From positions 1 through 64,000 of the forward strand of contig JAPPAP010000029.1 of NCBI GenBank assembly GCA_026705465.1: a DNA stretch of 64,000 nt. The letters run 5' to 3'. Shown piece after piece: positions 19,595 to 28,577 of the stretch. This DNA comes from a bacterium. Lineage in GTDB: Bacteria > Actinomycetota > Acidimicrobiia > Acidimicrobiales > Bin134. Each line of letters begins with the position of its first letter. The first letter of the stretch is position 1. The notes below the pieces were generated by a model. The model searched no databases, was not told where the DNA came from, and saw nothing but the letters and a program-made list of their open reading frames with translations. Position numbers and translations under genes: made by a program.

Positions 19595-20326
19595 TCATTG
19601 CACACCAACCAGGGTGTGCTGAGCAGGGGCTGCGCCGACCTCAAGTGGGTCCAAACGGGCGCCATCCTGCTCAATCCATTGACGAGTGCGTCGAACCAGT
19701 ACCGGGTAGTACCGCGGCTCGAAGGCAGTCAAGAGCTCCGACGGTCGAGCTGCCCGCGGTTGGGTGCCCAGAGTGGCCAAGAGGCGAACCCCCCGATTCG
19801 TCGGCTCGCCGACCTCCAGTGCCCGTATCTGAGGGGTGAGGTCGTCGGTGATCTGCTGTCCCTTGCGTTCTCGCGTAATCATTATCGTAGTCGCACCGCG
19901 CACCCGATCTACCCATCCGGCAACATCGTCAGCGGTCACGTCGATCAGTTCGATGTCCCAGTCACAACTGGTCACCGCTTGCTGCAACGACATCTCGCCG
20001 GGCAAAAGCACGGTTCCCCCGGTGGCGGCAATCCCGCAAGGCAACACGCTGACCAGGGCTTTCAGCACCTCATCAACTGCGACATCGGCGCCCTTGAAGT
20101 CGACATCGAGATACTCGGCATCCGATTCATAGCCGGTGGCCAACGCCAGTCCGAAGTGCAGCTTGGCCCGGGGTGAGAATCCCTCGGTCTGGGCCACCGG
20201 CAGCCCGGTTCGCCGCAGTGAGCGCTCCCAAATCCGGGCCACATCCCGATGGCTGGTAAACCGGATGCGCCCGGTCTTGCTGTACCGCAGCCGAATCCGC
20301 GTGCGAGGTGGCTGGTTCGGGTTCAC
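19595..20326 (-). CDS. DUF2344 / TIGR03936-family radical-SAM-linked protein
   Basis: This 243-aa cytoplasmic protein begins MNPNQPPRTRIRLRYSKTGRIRFTSHRDVARIWERSLRRTGLPVAQTEGFSPRAKLHFG, the diagnostic N-terminus of the TIGR03936 family. In many bacteria this domain is adjacent or fused to the TIGR03960 radical SAM protein, and both sit by rne and rplU. Their reaction has not been established to my knowledge; an RNA-modification role is a guess from context. The GTG start at 20326 overlaps the upstream gene's stop (GTGA) and has GAGG 8 nt before it. Confidence 0.9.
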   Translation of the reverse strand: MNPNQPPRTRIRLRYSKTGRIRFTSHRDVARIWERSLRRTGLPVAQTEGFSPRAKLHFGLALATGYESDAEYLDVDFKGADVAVDEVLKALVSVLPCGIAATGGTVLLPGEMSLQQAVTSCDWDIELIDVTADDVAGWVDRVRGATTIMITRERKGQQITDDLTPQIRALEVGEPTNRGVRLLATLGTQPRAARPSELLTAFEPRYYPVLVRRTRQWIEQDGARLDPLEVGAAPAQHTLVGVQ

Positions 20327-22272
20327 GATGAGGTCCTCGAGCCGACGCCGGAGAGCTGTACGGACACCGCAGCGGGAGGCTGGTAATCGGTGGGAACCTG
20401 GCCGGTGCCCTGGCTGCCTCCGGCTGGGGGCACCGCAGAAGCCACAATGTGCTCGATGCTGTAGCCGGTGCAGGCTCCGCAGTCGTAGCACGGGGTCCAC
20501 CGGCAGTCTTCCAAACCCACCTCATTGAGGGCGTCCCGCCAGTCCTGCCACAAGAAGTCCTTGTGCAAACCCGCCGACAGATGGTCCCAGGGCAGAACCT
20601 CGTGTTCGGTGCGGTGCCGATGCACGTACCAGTCCGCCGAGAGCCCGTGTCGGTCCATGGCCTGTGTCCAGCGGTCGTAGTCAAAATGCTCGGACCACTC
20701 TTGGAAGGTGCCTCCCTGCCGCCACACATCCTCGATGACCCGTCCGATGCGACGATCGCCCCGGCTGGCGATTCCCTCCACCAAGCTGGCCTTGGGGTCG
20801 TGCCACTTCATCTGCACGCCCCGGTTCCGCTTGATGTCGTCGCGCAGCAAGAAGATCTTGCGCTGCAACTCAGCCACCGTGTTCTGGCCAAACCACTGGA
20901 AGGGGGTAAACGGCTTGGGCACGAATCCACCCAGAGACACAGTCACCGAAGGGTTCTTGGTGTGGGATCTGCCCAACTCCACACAGTTGCGGGCCAGTTC
21001 CCCGATGGCCAGGGTGTCCACATCAGTCTCGGTGGGCAGACCGGTGAGGAAGTAGAGCTTCATGCGCCGCCATCCCTGGGAGAAGGCCGACTCCACTGCC
21101 CCGTAGAGGTCTCGCTCGTCGATCAGCTTGTTGATCACCTGGCGCATCCGCCACGACCCGGCCTCCGGAGCGAAGGTCAGGCCGGTGCGCCGGGCCCTCT
21201 GGATCTGGGCCGCCAGCCCCACGGTGAAGGCGTCAACCCGCAGGCTGGGCAGCGACACCGACACCTCTCCGGCGCCGCAGTCCATGGTGGCGGCCACCAC
21301 CTCCTGGATCCCACTGAAATCGGCAGTGGACAGCGAGGTGAGCGCGACCTCGTCGTAGCCGGAGCGGGCCAGCCCGTCGGCCACCATGGTGCGGACTTGC
21401 TCGGCGGGCCGCTCCCGCACTGGACGGGTGATCATCCCCGCCTGGCAGAACCGGCATCCTCGGGTGCAACCCCGGAAGACCTCCACGTTGAGCCGGTCAT
21501 GAACCACCTCGGTGAGCGGCACCAGCTGGTGCTTGGGATAGGGCCAAGCAGCCAGATCGGCCACCGTGCGCTTCTCCACCACGGCGGGCACGTCGGCGAA
21601 CCGCGGGGTAACCGATACCAACGCGGGGCCTTCGTACACCACGTCATAGAGCGACGGTACGTACACGCCCTCGACAGCGGCCAAAGCCCGCAGCACCGAC
21701 TGCCGCCCCTTCTTGCCCGACCGCTTCCAGTCGCAGAGCACCGCGTTGATCTCCGATACCACCTCCTCGCCGTCTCCCAGCACGAAGAAGTCAACAAAAT
21801 CGGCCAACGGCTCGGGGTTGTAGGTGCAGTGTCCACCAGCACCGATCAGCAGATCGTCATCGGCACGTTGCTCGGTCCGCACCGGCGCTCCGGCCAGATC
21901 AATGCAGTTGAGCAAGTTGGTGTAGACGAGTTCGGCCGACAGGTTGAACGCCAGCACGTCGAAGTCCCCAGCCCGGCGGTGGGTGTCCACTGAGAACAGC
22001 GGCAAGCCCGCTGCCCGCATCTCGGCCTCCATGTCCACCCAGGGGGCATAAGCCCGCTCGGCTACCGCGTCGTCTCGTTCGTTGAGGATCTCGTAGAGGA
22101 TTTGAAGCCCCTGATTGGGAAGGCCGATCTCATAGGTGTCGGGATAGGCCAGAAGCCACGCCACCTTCGACGGATGGTGCTCCGGTTCCACCATGCCGCC
22201 TTCGCCACCGATGTAGCGCGCCGGCTTCGACACCTCGGGCAGCATCAACTCCAATTCAGGCCAAAGGGACAT
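20323..22272 (-). CDS. TIGR03960-family B12-binding-like radical SAM protein
   Basis: This is a 649-aa radical SAM enzyme. The N-terminal 200 residues resemble a Rossmann/B12-binding-like fold (VAWLLAYPDTYEIGLPNQGLQILYEILN...). The radical SAM core has 'VEVFRGCTRGCRFCQAGMITRPVRER', whose C-x3-C-x2-C binds the [4Fe-4S] that cleaves SAM, followed by 'LTSLSTADFSGI' and 'LTFAPEAGSWRMRQVINK'. A C-terminal cluster 'CRWTPCYDCGACTGY' may hold a second Fe-S centre. It is translationally coupled to the DUF2344 partner. I moved the start to the ATG at 22272 because TAGATT lies 7 nt upstream. The substrate is unknown. Confidence 0.92.
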   Translation of the reverse strand: MSLWPELELMLPEVSKPARYIGGEGGMVEPEHHPSKVAWLLAYPDTYEIGLPNQGLQILYEILNERDDAVAERAYAPWVDMEAEMRAAGLPLFSVDTHRRAGDFDVLAFNLSAELVYTNLLNCIDLAGAPVRTEQRADDDLLIGAGGHCTYNPEPLADFVDFFVLGDGEEVVSEINAVLCDWKRSGKKGRQSVLRALAAVEGVYVPSLYDVVYEGPALVSVTPRFADVPAVVEKRTVADLAAWPYPKHQLVPLTEVVHDRLNVEVFRGCTRGCRFCQAGMITRPVRERPAEQVRTMVADGLARSGYDEVALTSLSTADFSGIQEVVAATMDCGAGEVSVSLPSLRVDAFTVGLAAQIQRARRTGLTFAPEAGSWRMRQVINKLIDERDLYGAVESAFSQGWRRMKLYFLTGLPTETDVDTLAIGELARNCVELGRSHTKNPSVTVSLGGFVPKPFTPFQWFGQNTVAELQRKIFLLRDDIKRNRGVQMKWHDPKASLVEGIASRGDRRIGRVIEDVWRQGGTFQEWSEHFDYDRWTQAMDRHGLSADWYVHRHRTEHEVLPWDHLSAGLHKDFLWQDWRDALNEVGLEDCRWTPCYDCGACTGYSIEHIVASAVPPAGGSQGTGQVPTDYQPPAAVSVQLSGVGSRTSS

Positions 22273-22359
22273 CAGCACCAATCTACCGCTGCTTCTTGAA
22301 ATGACAGAACCAGTTCAGGGAGACCCCAGAGCAGACCGTTGGACCTAGGCTTCCTCCGT

Positions 22360-23520
22360 TCAGACAAACCGTCTCATGCGCACGTTCAAAACGAGGCCGA
22401 GGCCGATGAGGGTGGCGATAGCCGAAGAGCCCCCGTATGACACCAACGGCAGGGGAATCCCGGTGATGGGAGTAATGCCCAGGGTCATGCCCACCGCCTC
22501 AAACATCTGGAACAGGATCATGGCGAAGACTCCCGAGCAGATGAGCGCGCCGAACCGGTCTTTGGCCAACCGGGCAGCTTGGAGTATCCGCAACAGCAAG
22601 ATGGCGTAGAGCCCCAAGGTGGTGGCTGAGCCGACGAAGCCGAACTCCTCCCCGATGACGGTGAAGATGAAGTCGGTGTGCTGCTGGGGCACCAGACCGC
22701 TGAGCGTCTGAGAGCCCTCGCCGTAGCCCTTTCCGCTCACCCCTCCGTTGCCAATGGCAATTTGGGCCTGGCGCTGCTGGAAACCGGCCTCGGTGATACC
22801 GGTGGTGGGATCAACAAAAGTACGAAGCCGGTTGGTCTGATATTCCTCCAGCATGTTGGAGTTGATCATCAGCGTCACCACCGTGGTGGCGATCAGGGCA
22901 ATGCCGATCACCTGGCGAAAGCGGATGCCGCCGATGAGCAGCAAAACGAACCCGATGAACACATAGATGAGCGCGGTGCCCACATCGGGCTGAAGCAGAA
23001 CCAAAAGGCCGGGCCAAGCCACAATGCCCACGGCAAAGAACACCCGGGGCGCGGTCAAATGGTCCTCGTAGCGGGACAAAAAGGCCGCCACCGCCACGAT
23101 CACCGCAAGCTTGTGGAACTCAGAGGGCTGAAGCTGGAAATCGCCGAACCTGAACCACGAACGGGCACCATTGACCTCTTCGCCCAACGGGCCCAGCACC
23201 ACGATCAGCGCCAGAATTCCCACTCCGTAGATGGCCATCGCGAACTTGGCCAACTCGTGGTACGGGAACCAGGCCGCGAACACCATGAACAGCCCGCCAG
23301 CCACCGCGAACAGCGTCTGGCGCTCCAGGAAGAAGGAGTCGAAGTTCTCGGGGTCTCGACCCCGAGTAGTGCTGTAGATGGCCGCGATCCCGATAGCGGC
23401 AAGACCTGCCGCGGCCAGTACCAGGAGCACATCAATGTGCATCCACGGTGCGTACGGTCTGCTCCGGGGGTTCAGCTCCCGTTCCCGAAGCCGGCGCTCC
23501 TCTAAGGAGATGACTGCCAT
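22360..23520 (-). CDS. rodA: Peptidoglycan glycosyltransferase RodA (SEDS family)
   Basis: This 386-aa membrane protein has about ten transmembrane segments and polymerises glycan strands from lipid II for lateral wall growth. SEDS landmarks are 'GARSWFRFGDFQLQPSEFHKLAVIVAVA', 'LLVLLQPDVGTALIYVFIGF' with the catalytic-region Asp, 'HTDFIFTVIGEEFGFVGS' and the C-terminal 'ITGIPLPLVSYGGSS'. The start overlaps the mrdA stop by one base (TGATG), so the transpeptidase and its polymerase are coupled. It is the last gene of the mre-mrdA-rodA unit. Confidence 0.96.
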   Translation of the reverse strand: MAVISLEERRLRERELNPRSRPYAPWMHIDVLLVLAAAGLAAIGIAAIYSTTRGRDPENFDSFFLERQTLFAVAGGLFMVFAAWFPYHELAKFAMAIYGVGILALIVVLGPLGEEVNGARSWFRFGDFQLQPSEFHKLAVIVAVAAFLSRYEDHLTAPRVFFAVGIVAWPGLLVLLQPDVGTALIYVFIGFVLLLIGGIRFRQVIGIALIATTVVTLMINSNMLEEYQTNRLRTFVDPTTGITEAGFQQRQAQIAIGNGGVSGKGYGEGSQTLSGLVPQQHTDFIFTVIGEEFGFVGSATTLGLYAILLLRILQAARLAKDRFGALICSGVFAMILFQMFEAVGMTLGITPITGIPLPLVSYGGSSAIATLIGLGLVLNVRMRRFV

Positions 23521-25550
23521 CAGGCCTCACCCCCCGATCCAGCCTCGCCGGCTTCCTCGCCAGCCTCATCTTCCCCAATCGTTCCGCCCAGCTCGGCAAG
23601 ATCGTCGATGGTGCGTACCGCCGGTACCGAGTCGGTGGCGATCGGCTCCAGAACCCGGCGAACTGCGGGAGCGGCCACCGACGCCCCGAATCCCGACTCC
23701 TCCATGATCGCCACCACCACATACTCGGGATTCGGATTGGGGCCGAAGGCGACGAACAACGAGTTATCCGCTTTACCCACTACCTCGGCCGTGCCCGTCT
23801 TTCCCGCCACCGACCACTGTTCATGAGGGAAGCCGACGAAGGCCGAGTGGGCGGTACCTTCCAGTTCGGCGGTAACCCCAAGCAGCCCTTCGAGAATCGG
23901 TACTCGGATGGAGTTGGGCAAATAAATCTGGCTCAGAACCCGGTCAGCAAAGGCTTGCATGACTTCTCCAGTGACCGGGTTCTCCACCCTGTCCACCATC
24001 TTGGGGGCATACAGCGTGCCCCCGTTGGCAAAGGCTGCGTAGCCGTTGGCCAACTGCAACGGGGTGGACCCCAGCACACCCTGACCGATGGCCAACACGA
24101 TGGAGTCGCCGGTTCGCCAAGGCTCGCCGGCTGCCTCCGCCGCCGATGGGGAGGGCACCCTGCCCACTCCTTCGCCGGACAGGGCGATGCCCGAAGGCGC
24201 TCCGAAACCGAACAACTTGGCGGTCCGCTGGATTCCCTCCCGGTCGAAGCGGTCGGCCCGGTCCATGGTGTCAGCCAAGTAGTAGAAGTACACGTCGGAC
24301 GAAACGATGATGGCCCGGATCAGGTCAACCGGACCGTAGATGGCCTCTTCTGCGTTGCGGAAGGTGCACGAGGCGATCACATCCTCCTCGCAAGACGGCA
24401 CCACGTAGGTACCGGTGTCCTCATAGAGGGTGCGAACGTCCAGCACGCCCCGCGGACCGATCACGCCACTGTTCATCGCGGCATAGGCGGTGAACAGCTT
24501 GAATGTGGATCCCGGCGGATAGATGCCAGCCAAGGCCCGATTGTGCAGCGGTTGGTGGTTAGCCGGGTCTTGGAGTTGGGTCCAGCGGTCCTGTGAGAAG
24601 CCGCTCACGAACTCGCTGGGCGAATACGTCGGGAACGACGCCATGGCCAAGACCTCGGCCCCGTTGGGATCCAACACCACCAGAGCACCACCGGGAGCCT
24701 TGAACGGGGGATCATTCGGGTCATCGACCTCCTGCTGACGAGCCTCGGCCAGACCGGCTAGGAGCTCTTTCTCAGCCAGCGCCTGGACGTCGATGTCCAA
24801 GGTGAGGTGGACATCGGCGCCGGCAATCGGGTCGATCTGCTCCAACACCTGCACTGGATCGCCGACGTTGTCCACCTCCAGCCTCGTAAAACCGGGTGTG
24901 CCCCGGAGCACCGATTCGAAGGACGCCTCGATCCCGGTCTGGCCGATCTCGTCATTGCGCCGGTAGGTCTTGGGATCATCAGCGACCAGCTCGTACTGCT
25001 CCTCGCTGAGCAGGGAGACATAGCCGAGGATGTGGGCAGCCAGGTCGCCGTACGGGTAGGTGCGAACGCTGCGAATGACGGTGCCCACACCCGGGAACTC
25101 GTCGGCCCGCTCGGCCAAGACGATCTCGAAGTTCTCAGTGACATCATCGGCCACCGGCACGGAGTCGAGAGGGCCGTATCGGGGGTCGTCGAGCGCCTCG
25201 TTGATCTCGAATATCTTGGTCAGCCGCCCAGCTCGGCTGATCTCGGTGGCCAGGCGCAACACCAGCTCTTCTTGCTCTTCCTCGTTGAACTCGGTGTCGT
25301 AGGTGAACCGATCCACCGTCACCACCAAGGACTCACGATTGTCCACCAGCACATTGCCGCTCCGGTCGAAGATGCGTCCCCGGGGAGCGGGCTCATAGAT
25401 CACCCGGACCGTGTTGGATTGGGCTTGGGCCTCGAACTCCTCCGAACTCAACACCTGGAGGAACCACAAGCGGGCCACCAGCGCACCGAAGGCCAACAGG
25501 GCCAACAGGGCCAGGAAGCTCAACCTCAGGCGGAGCGACTCGGGGCTCAA
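23520..25550 (-). CDS. mrdA: Penicillin-binding protein 2, peptidoglycan DD-transpeptidase
   Basis: This 676-aa class B PBP is the partner of RodA in elongation. It has one N-terminal membrane anchor (LRLRLSFLALLALLAFGALVARLWFLQVL), a dimerisation/pedestal domain and a transpeptidase domain. The catalytic Ser is in PPGSTFKLFTAYA (SxxK), with 'SSDVYFYYLAD' at the second motif and AGKTGTAEVVG as the KTG box. The C-terminus is acidic and disordered (IGEDEAGEEAGEAGSGGEA). The TTG start overlaps the mreD stop as TTGA; this is a rare start codon but the overlap and spacing support it. Confidence 0.95.
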   Translation of the reverse strand: MSPESLRLRLSFLALLALLAFGALVARLWFLQVLSSEEFEAQAQSNTVRVIYEPAPRGRIFDRSGNVLVDNRESLVVTVDRFTYDTEFNEEEQEELVLRLATEISRAGRLTKIFEINEALDDPRYGPLDSVPVADDVTENFEIVLAERADEFPGVGTVIRSVRTYPYGDLAAHILGYVSLLSEEQYELVADDPKTYRRNDEIGQTGIEASFESVLRGTPGFTRLEVDNVGDPVQVLEQIDPIAGADVHLTLDIDVQALAEKELLAGLAEARQQEVDDPNDPPFKAPGGALVVLDPNGAEVLAMASFPTYSPSEFVSGFSQDRWTQLQDPANHQPLHNRALAGIYPPGSTFKLFTAYAAMNSGVIGPRGVLDVRTLYEDTGTYVVPSCEEDVIASCTFRNAEEAIYGPVDLIRAIIVSSDVYFYYLADTMDRADRFDREGIQRTAKLFGFGAPSGIALSGEGVGRVPSPSAAEAAGEPWRTGDSIVLAIGQGVLGSTPLQLANGYAAFANGGTLYAPKMVDRVENPVTGEVMQAFADRVLSQIYLPNSIRVPILEGLLGVTAELEGTAHSAFVGFPHEQWSVAGKTGTAEVVGKADNSLFVAFGPNPNPEYVVVAIMEESGFGASVAAPAVRRVLEPIATDSVPAVRTIDDLAELGGTIGEDEAGEEAGEAGSGGEA

Positions 25551-26059
25551 CGCTCTTCACCTAGCAGTCTGGGCCACGACCAGTGCCACAGGCCCAGCAG
25601 GGGCAGGCTCAGCACCAAGTTGTAGGCCGCAGCCACGCCCATGACCACGTAGAGGTGATCGGTGTAGAGGTTGGCCTCACCCAACAGCTCCCCCAGCACC
25701 GCATATACCAGTAAGCCGCCCGCAGTGGCCGCGGCGGTGACCAGAACATTGATCCACCAGGCACTGCGGAAGATCCGCTCTTCCAGCAATCCCACCGTGT
25801 AGCCCCAGACGGTGTAGATGAGCGCAGACAGGCCGAACAGCGTGGGGAGATAGAGATCGATGCCCAACCCGATGGCAAATCCGGCCACCGCTCCTCTCTC
25901 CGGTCCGCCAGCCAATCCGGCGGTGACCGCGATAGCCAGCGGTACTTCAGGAGCAACCCCCAGCACCCGCAGATCGGAGAACAGCGTCAAATGGAGTACC
26001 AACGCGGTCAGCAGGAACAACCCGCTGCGAACGTAGGCTCCGGCCACGCTCACGGGCAT
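25547..26059 (-). CDS. mreD: Rod-shape-determining protein MreD
   Basis: This 170-aa integral membrane protein with about five hydrophobic segments (SGLFLLTALVLHLTLFSDLRV..., LFGLSALIYTVWGYTVGLLEERIF...) sits between mreC and mrdA, as MreD does, and links MreC to the elongation synthase. The start region is unusual. A 28-bp segment holding codons for SVAGAYVR is duplicated 47 bp upstream, where the first copy begins with an ATG overlapping the mreC stop. That copy runs into TGA, so the functional start is the second ATG at 26059 (MPVSVAGAYVRSG). Confidence 0.88.
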   Translation of the reverse strand: MPVSVAGAYVRSGLFLLTALVLHLTLFSDLRVLGVAPEVPLAIAVTAGLAGGPERGAVAGFAIGLGIDLYLPTLFGLSALIYTVWGYTVGLLEERIFRSAWWINVLVTAAATAGGLLVYAVLGELLGEANLYTDHLYVVMGVAAAYNLVLSLPLLGLWHWSWPRLLGEER

Positions 26060-26099
26060 ATCCCCAGTCCACTGCGAACGTAGGCTCCGGCCACGCTCA
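26025..26099 (-). repeat. 28-bp direct repeat duplicating the mreD start, period 47 bp
   Basis: Bases 26025-26052 and 26072-26099 are identical (plus strand begins CTGCGAACGTAGGCTCCGG). The period is not a multiple of three, so the duplication shifts the frame between the old and new start codons. Confidence 0.95.
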
Positions 26100-26100
26100 T
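26050..26100 (-). CDS. 16-codon upstream ORF left by the mreD start duplication
   Basis: ATG at 26100 overlaps the mreC stop as ATGA and reads MSVAGAYVRSGLGICP, then TGA at 26050-26052. The first ten residues equal the MreD N-terminus. It was presumably the original mreD start before a 47-bp insertion. The stop lies 7 nt past the current mreD ATG, so ribosomes terminating here could restart on mreD. Whether the peptide is made is unknown. Confidence 0.55.
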   Translation of the reverse strand: MSVAGAYVRSGLGICP

Positions 26101-26945
26101 GAGCCTTCTTCCAGTGGGTCGTAGAGCAGCACGGTGACGAAGCTCAAACTGTCGGTATTGGCCGACGGCTCCACGGTGAGAAGCTGGAGCAGCCGGGCCT
26201 CGTCATAGTCGATGTTGGTGACGGTGCCGATGGGAATTCCCGGGGGATAGCGGCTGCGGTCCACCCCGCTGGTCACCACCTCATCGCCAATGGCCACCTC
26301 GGTATCGATTTCCAGCCCCTTCGTCACCATGAGGGGCTCGCCATGACCGCCCCCCGAGGCCAGGGCCACGTCTTCGGTGCCCACCACCAGCACCCCGACC
26401 TCGAAGCCGGGGTCGGTGAACAGTGTCACCCGAGAGTGCCCTCGACCGGGATCGCCATCGATGCGCCCGATCAGGCCTCCCCTGGTGACTACCGGCATCC
26501 CGTTGCGGATCCCGTCTTCGGTGCCGCGGTTGATCTGCACCGAGTACCGGTCGAAGTTGCCTATGTTGGCGGTCACGACTTCGGCCACCACGTTGGGGAT
26601 GTCCTGCACATAGGGCAAGCCCAGCTGATCGAGCAAGGACTCCAAGCGGATCGCTGCGTCGGAATCCAGGATCTGCTGACCTTCGAGCTTTTGCAACTCT
26701 TCTCGCAGCATTTCGTTCTCGGATTCCAACTCGTCGTAGCCGGTGACGCCAGCCCAGGCATCGCCCACCGGTTCGAATACTCGGTCGGCCCCCGACCGCA
26801 ACGGGGAGATCAGATCGGAGAGGGTTTCCTCAGTTCGCTGGAGGGGCTCGAAATTACGGGCGTCCAGGGTGAGCAGCGTCGCAGAGGTGAGCAGCAGGAA
26901 GATGAGCGTGAATCGCGACCGCCCTGTACGGGTGCCCGTTGCCAC
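26097..26945 (-). CDS. mreC: Rod-shape-determining protein MreC
   Basis: This 282-aa protein has one N-terminal membrane helix (FTLIFLLLTSATLLTLDARNF), a coiled-coil region (YDELESENEMLREELQKLEGQ, about 72-95) and the extracytoplasmic beta domain. The beta domain shows 'EVVTANIGNFDRYSVQINRGTEDGIRNGMPVVTRGGLIGRI' and 'GDEVVTSGVDRSRYPPGIPIGTVTNI', standard MreC motifs. It scaffolds the wall-elongation complex outside the membrane. The GTG start lies 17 nt after mreB and its stop overlaps the upstream mreD ATG. Confidence 0.95.
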   Translation of the reverse strand: MATGTRTGRSRFTLIFLLLTSATLLTLDARNFEPLQRTEETLSDLISPLRSGADRVFEPVGDAWAGVTGYDELESENEMLREELQKLEGQQILDSDAAIRLESLLDQLGLPYVQDIPNVVAEVVTANIGNFDRYSVQINRGTEDGIRNGMPVVTRGGLIGRIDGDPGRGHSRVTLFTDPGFEVGVLVVGTEDVALASGGGHGEPLMVTKGLEIDTEVAIGDEVVTSGVDRSRYPPGIPIGTVTNIDYDEARLLQLLTVEPSANTDSLSFVTVLLYDPLEEGS

Positions 26946-26962
26946 GGGGCTGAACCGAGCGT

Positions 26963-28006
26963 TCAGTCGTACGACGAGGAGAAGAGGAGCCCCTCAAGCG
27001 CATCGAACTCCTCCAGCGATTGGCCCGAGCCAATGGCCACTGCGTGGAGGGGATTGGGCGCCAACCGGACCGGCATTCCCGTCTCTTCCTCGATCCGAGG
27101 GGGCAGGCCATTTAGCAGGGCTCCACCGCCAGCCAAAACGATCCCCGCCTCCATGATGTCGGCGGCCAGCTCGGGGGGAGTCTCATCCAGCGTCACTTTG
27201 ACCGCGTCGACGATGGAGCGCACCACCTCGGAGATGGCCTCGCGGATCTCGGCGGTTGAGGTCACCACCGTTTTGGGCAAGCCGGTAATCATGTCTTGGC
27301 CTCGGACCTCCGCAAAGCGATTCTCGCTGCCCGCCCATGCCGTGCCCAGCACCATCTTCACCTCTTCGGCGGTGCGGCTGCCGATGGTAAGGCTGTGCTC
27401 TTTCTTCAGGTAGGCGATGATGTCCTCGTCCATCCGATCGCCGCCCATGCGGATCGACTGCCCGGTGACCACTCCGCCGAGAGAGATCATGGCTACCTCG
27501 GTGGTGCCACCACCGATGTCCACGATCATGCTGCCTGAGGCCTCCTGCACCGGCAGACCGGCACCGATGGCCGCGGCCATGGGCTCTTCAATGATGTAGA
27601 CCGGCTTCTTCGCTCCGGCAGAAATCGCCGCCTCCTGCACGGCTCGCTGCTCCACGGGGGTGATGCCGGAGGGAACGCAGATCACCATTCGGGGTCGGAT
27701 GAACCTGCCCGGAGATACTCGCTGGATGAAGTACCGAAGCATCTTCTCGCAGATGTCGAAGTTGGCAATGACCCCGTCTTTGAGCGGGCGGATGGCCTGG
27801 ATGTGGGCCGGAGTGCGCCCCAGCATCCGCTTGGCCTCGGAGCCCACCGCCAGAGGCAGTCCTTCGTTGGTAACCGCCACCACCGAGGGCTCGTTGATCA
27901 AGATGCCCTCGCCACGGACATACACCAGCGTGTTGGCGGTGCCCAGGTCGATAGCGACATCGCGGCCAACCAAACCGCTACTGGAAGAGAACCGCCGCTT
28001 CACCAT
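26963..28006 (-). CDS. mreB: Rod-shape-determining actin homologue MreB
   Basis: This 347-aa actin-fold ATPase forms membrane-associated filaments that direct elongation. The motifs are phosphate-1 'VAIDLGTANTLVYVRGEGILINEPSVVAV', phosphate-2 'MIVDIGGGTTEVAMISLGG' and the adenosine motif 'GIVLAGGGALLNGLP'. It heads the mreB-mreC-mreD-mrdA-rodA unit. TAACCT (minus strand, 28013-28018) lies 6 nt before the ATG with no Shine-Dalgarno, suggesting a leaderless promoter. The first of three 14-bp repeats sits about where the -35 would be. Confidence 0.97.
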   Translation of the reverse strand: MVKRRFSSSSGLVGRDVAIDLGTANTLVYVRGEGILINEPSVVAVTNEGLPLAVGSEAKRMLGRTPAHIQAIRPLKDGVIANFDICEKMLRYFIQRVSPGRFIRPRMVICVPSGITPVEQRAVQEAAISAGAKKPVYIIEEPMAAAIGAGLPVQEASGSMIVDIGGGTTEVAMISLGGVVTGQSIRMGGDRMDEDIIAYLKKEHSLTIGSRTAEEVKMVLGTAWAGSENRFAEVRGQDMITGLPKTVVTSTAEIREAISEVVRSIVDAVKVTLDETPPELAADIMEAGIVLAGGGALLNGLPPRIEEETGMPVRLAPNPLHAVAIGSGQSLEEFDALEGLLFSSSYD

Positions 28007-28033
28007 GGGGCAAGGTTAGAACAGCCGACCCCA

Positions 28034-28116
28034 GTTCGCACACCGGCACTGGCGTTGCGTTTCTCTGTTCGCATACCGGCCCCTTCCCATGTCGGAAAGG
28101 AAGTTCGCACACCGGC
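28034..28116 (-). promoter_or_regulatory. Three copies of a 14-bp element GTTCGCAyACCGGC upstream of mreB
   Basis: Copies lie at 28034-28047, 28067-28080 and 28103-28116 in the 115-bp gap between ndk and mreB. They have the same orientation, are spaced 33 and 36 bp, and differ only at one C/T. The copy nearest mreB covers the expected -35 position. Spacing near three helical turns suggests binding of one factor on one DNA face; the factor is unidentified. Confidence 0.6.
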
Positions 28117-28121
28117 GCTAG

Positions 28122-28529
28122 TCACAGCTCGGGGAAGAAGATGGCAATCTCCCGCTCGGCAGAGGCGTTGCTGTCGGAGCCGTGAACGAGGTTCTCGGTG
28201 ACCTCCAGTCCGAAGTCCCCCCGGATCGTTCCCAGGGGAGATTCCAGAGGATTGGTGGCCCCCATCATGGAGCGGACCACGGCATAGACATCTTCGGGCC
28301 CTTCGATCACCACCGCCACCGATGGTGAACGGCCGATGAATGCCACCAAATCCGGATAGAACGGACGGTCCACATGCTCGGCGTAGTGGCGGGCGGCCAG
28401 ATCGGCGTTGATGGTGAGCATGCGCATAGCAGCGATGCGCAAGCCCTTGGACTCGAAACGGGACAAGATTGCTCCCACTAGACCACGCTCCACTGCATCG
28501 GGCTTGCACAAAACCAATGTCCGATTCAC
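28122..28529 (-). CDS. ndk: Nucleoside diphosphate kinase
   Basis: This 135-aa enzyme transfers the gamma phosphate between nucleoside triphosphates and diphosphates. It begins MNRTLVLCKPDAVERGLVGAILSRFESKGLRIAAMRM. The nucleotide site is 'GATNPLESPLGTIRGDFG', and the catalytic His is in 'ENLVHGSDSNASAEREIAIFF'. I chose the GTG at 28529 because GGAAGG lies 8 nt upstream and the product then has the normal N-terminus; another GTG at 28538 would add three residues. It is 48 nt downstream of folC. Confidence 0.96.
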   Translation of the reverse strand: MNRTLVLCKPDAVERGLVGAILSRFESKGLRIAAMRMLTINADLAARHYAEHVDRPFYPDLVAFIGRSPSVAVVIEGPEDVYAVVRSMMGATNPLESPLGTIRGDFGLEVTENLVHGSDSNASAEREIAIFFPEL

Positions 28530-28577
28530 TGGGAGCACCTTCCCAGTCGCGTCCTGTCGTAATTCACCGGCTGCACC

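Noticed and set aside
20449-21993. 514-codon plus-strand open frame opposite the radical SAM gene
   Set aside because: Antisense shadow with His/Pro/Gly-rich composition; the radical SAM cysteines are on the other strand.
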